Shown piece by piece: positions 63,881 through 64,000 of a stretch of 64,000 nt of DNA. The stretch is from Nemertoderma westbladi (lineage: Eukaryota > Xenacoelomorpha > Nemertodermatida > Nemertodermatidae). The notes beneath the pieces were generated by a model, which did not search any database, had not been told where the DNA came from, and was given only the letters and a program-made list of their open reading frames with translations. The stretch lies in NCBI GenBank assembly GCA_032718475.1, contig JAUCBJ010001196.1, positions 62,001 to 126,000 of the forward strand. Reading direction: 5' to 3'. The number at the start of each line of letters is the position of its first letter. Position 1 is the first letter of the stretch. A program made the translations under genes and the position numbers.

Positions 63881-64000
63881 GGTGGGTCATAAAATGTAAA
63901 AGTTATGCAATTGCTCCAGAAGTTGTACCAGTGAGGAGGCTTGGTGTGAGATGAAAAAATACCAAAAATTGAATAAATTGAATCACCCCTTGGGGGTCCT

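Overview
This is a metazoan, intron-bearing and AT-rich genomic window that is almost entirely transposable elements. The basis for 'animal' is the mix of BEL/Pao LTR retrotransposons, a CsRn1-like Ty3/Gypsy element with a tRNA-Trp-type primer site, a Penelope-like element with a GIY-YIG domain, non-LTR retrotransposons, several MITEs, and two host-type exons (an F-type lectin tail and an EF-hand pair). An aquatic invertebrate is the likeliest source, but I cannot name the species.

Layout. 1-4405 (minus): element E, the 5' end of a BEL-like element (1.14 kb LTR, 2.2 kb repeat-rich leader, coiled-coil gag running off the left edge). 4.8-12.8 kb: MITEs, a minisatellite, a repeated 12-mer array, a tRNA-like SINE head, and the last exon of an F-type lectin gene. 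15.7-39.1 kb (plus): element C, a BEL-like element. Its gag is split by complete element A (16,097-27,165, flanked by a 5-bp ATATA duplication), and it carries a minus-strand LINE (34,596-36,859) that itself holds a second LINE fragment. 39.1-50.7 kb (plus): element B, of the E family. It lacks gag-RT, its integrase is split by a CsRn1-like Gypsy element (40,158-44,471), and it ends in a 3' LTR. 50.7-52.7 kb (minus): element F, an A-family LTR with the start of gag. 52.9-55.9 kb: element G, BEL protease/RT/RNase H. 56.4-57.9 kb (minus): Penelope-like element. 58-64 kb: a 19-bp tandem array, a MITE, an EF-hand exon, and a pair of ~1 kb inverted arms flanking a LINE.

Most notable. A, B and C all carry, between integrase and 3' LTR (the position where other LTR elements hold env), a related set of ORFs that does not look like an envelope. 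In A one ORF carries motifs resembling a DEDD 3'-5' exonuclease, followed by a zinc-knuckle segment. A and F also share a conserved 63-codon ORF whose stop overlaps the gag start (ATGA or TAATG). All copies are interrupted by stops and frameshifts, so what is seen is a decayed nest of a possibly undescribed BEL/Pao lineage. All identifications are from reading the sequence; no database search was run.
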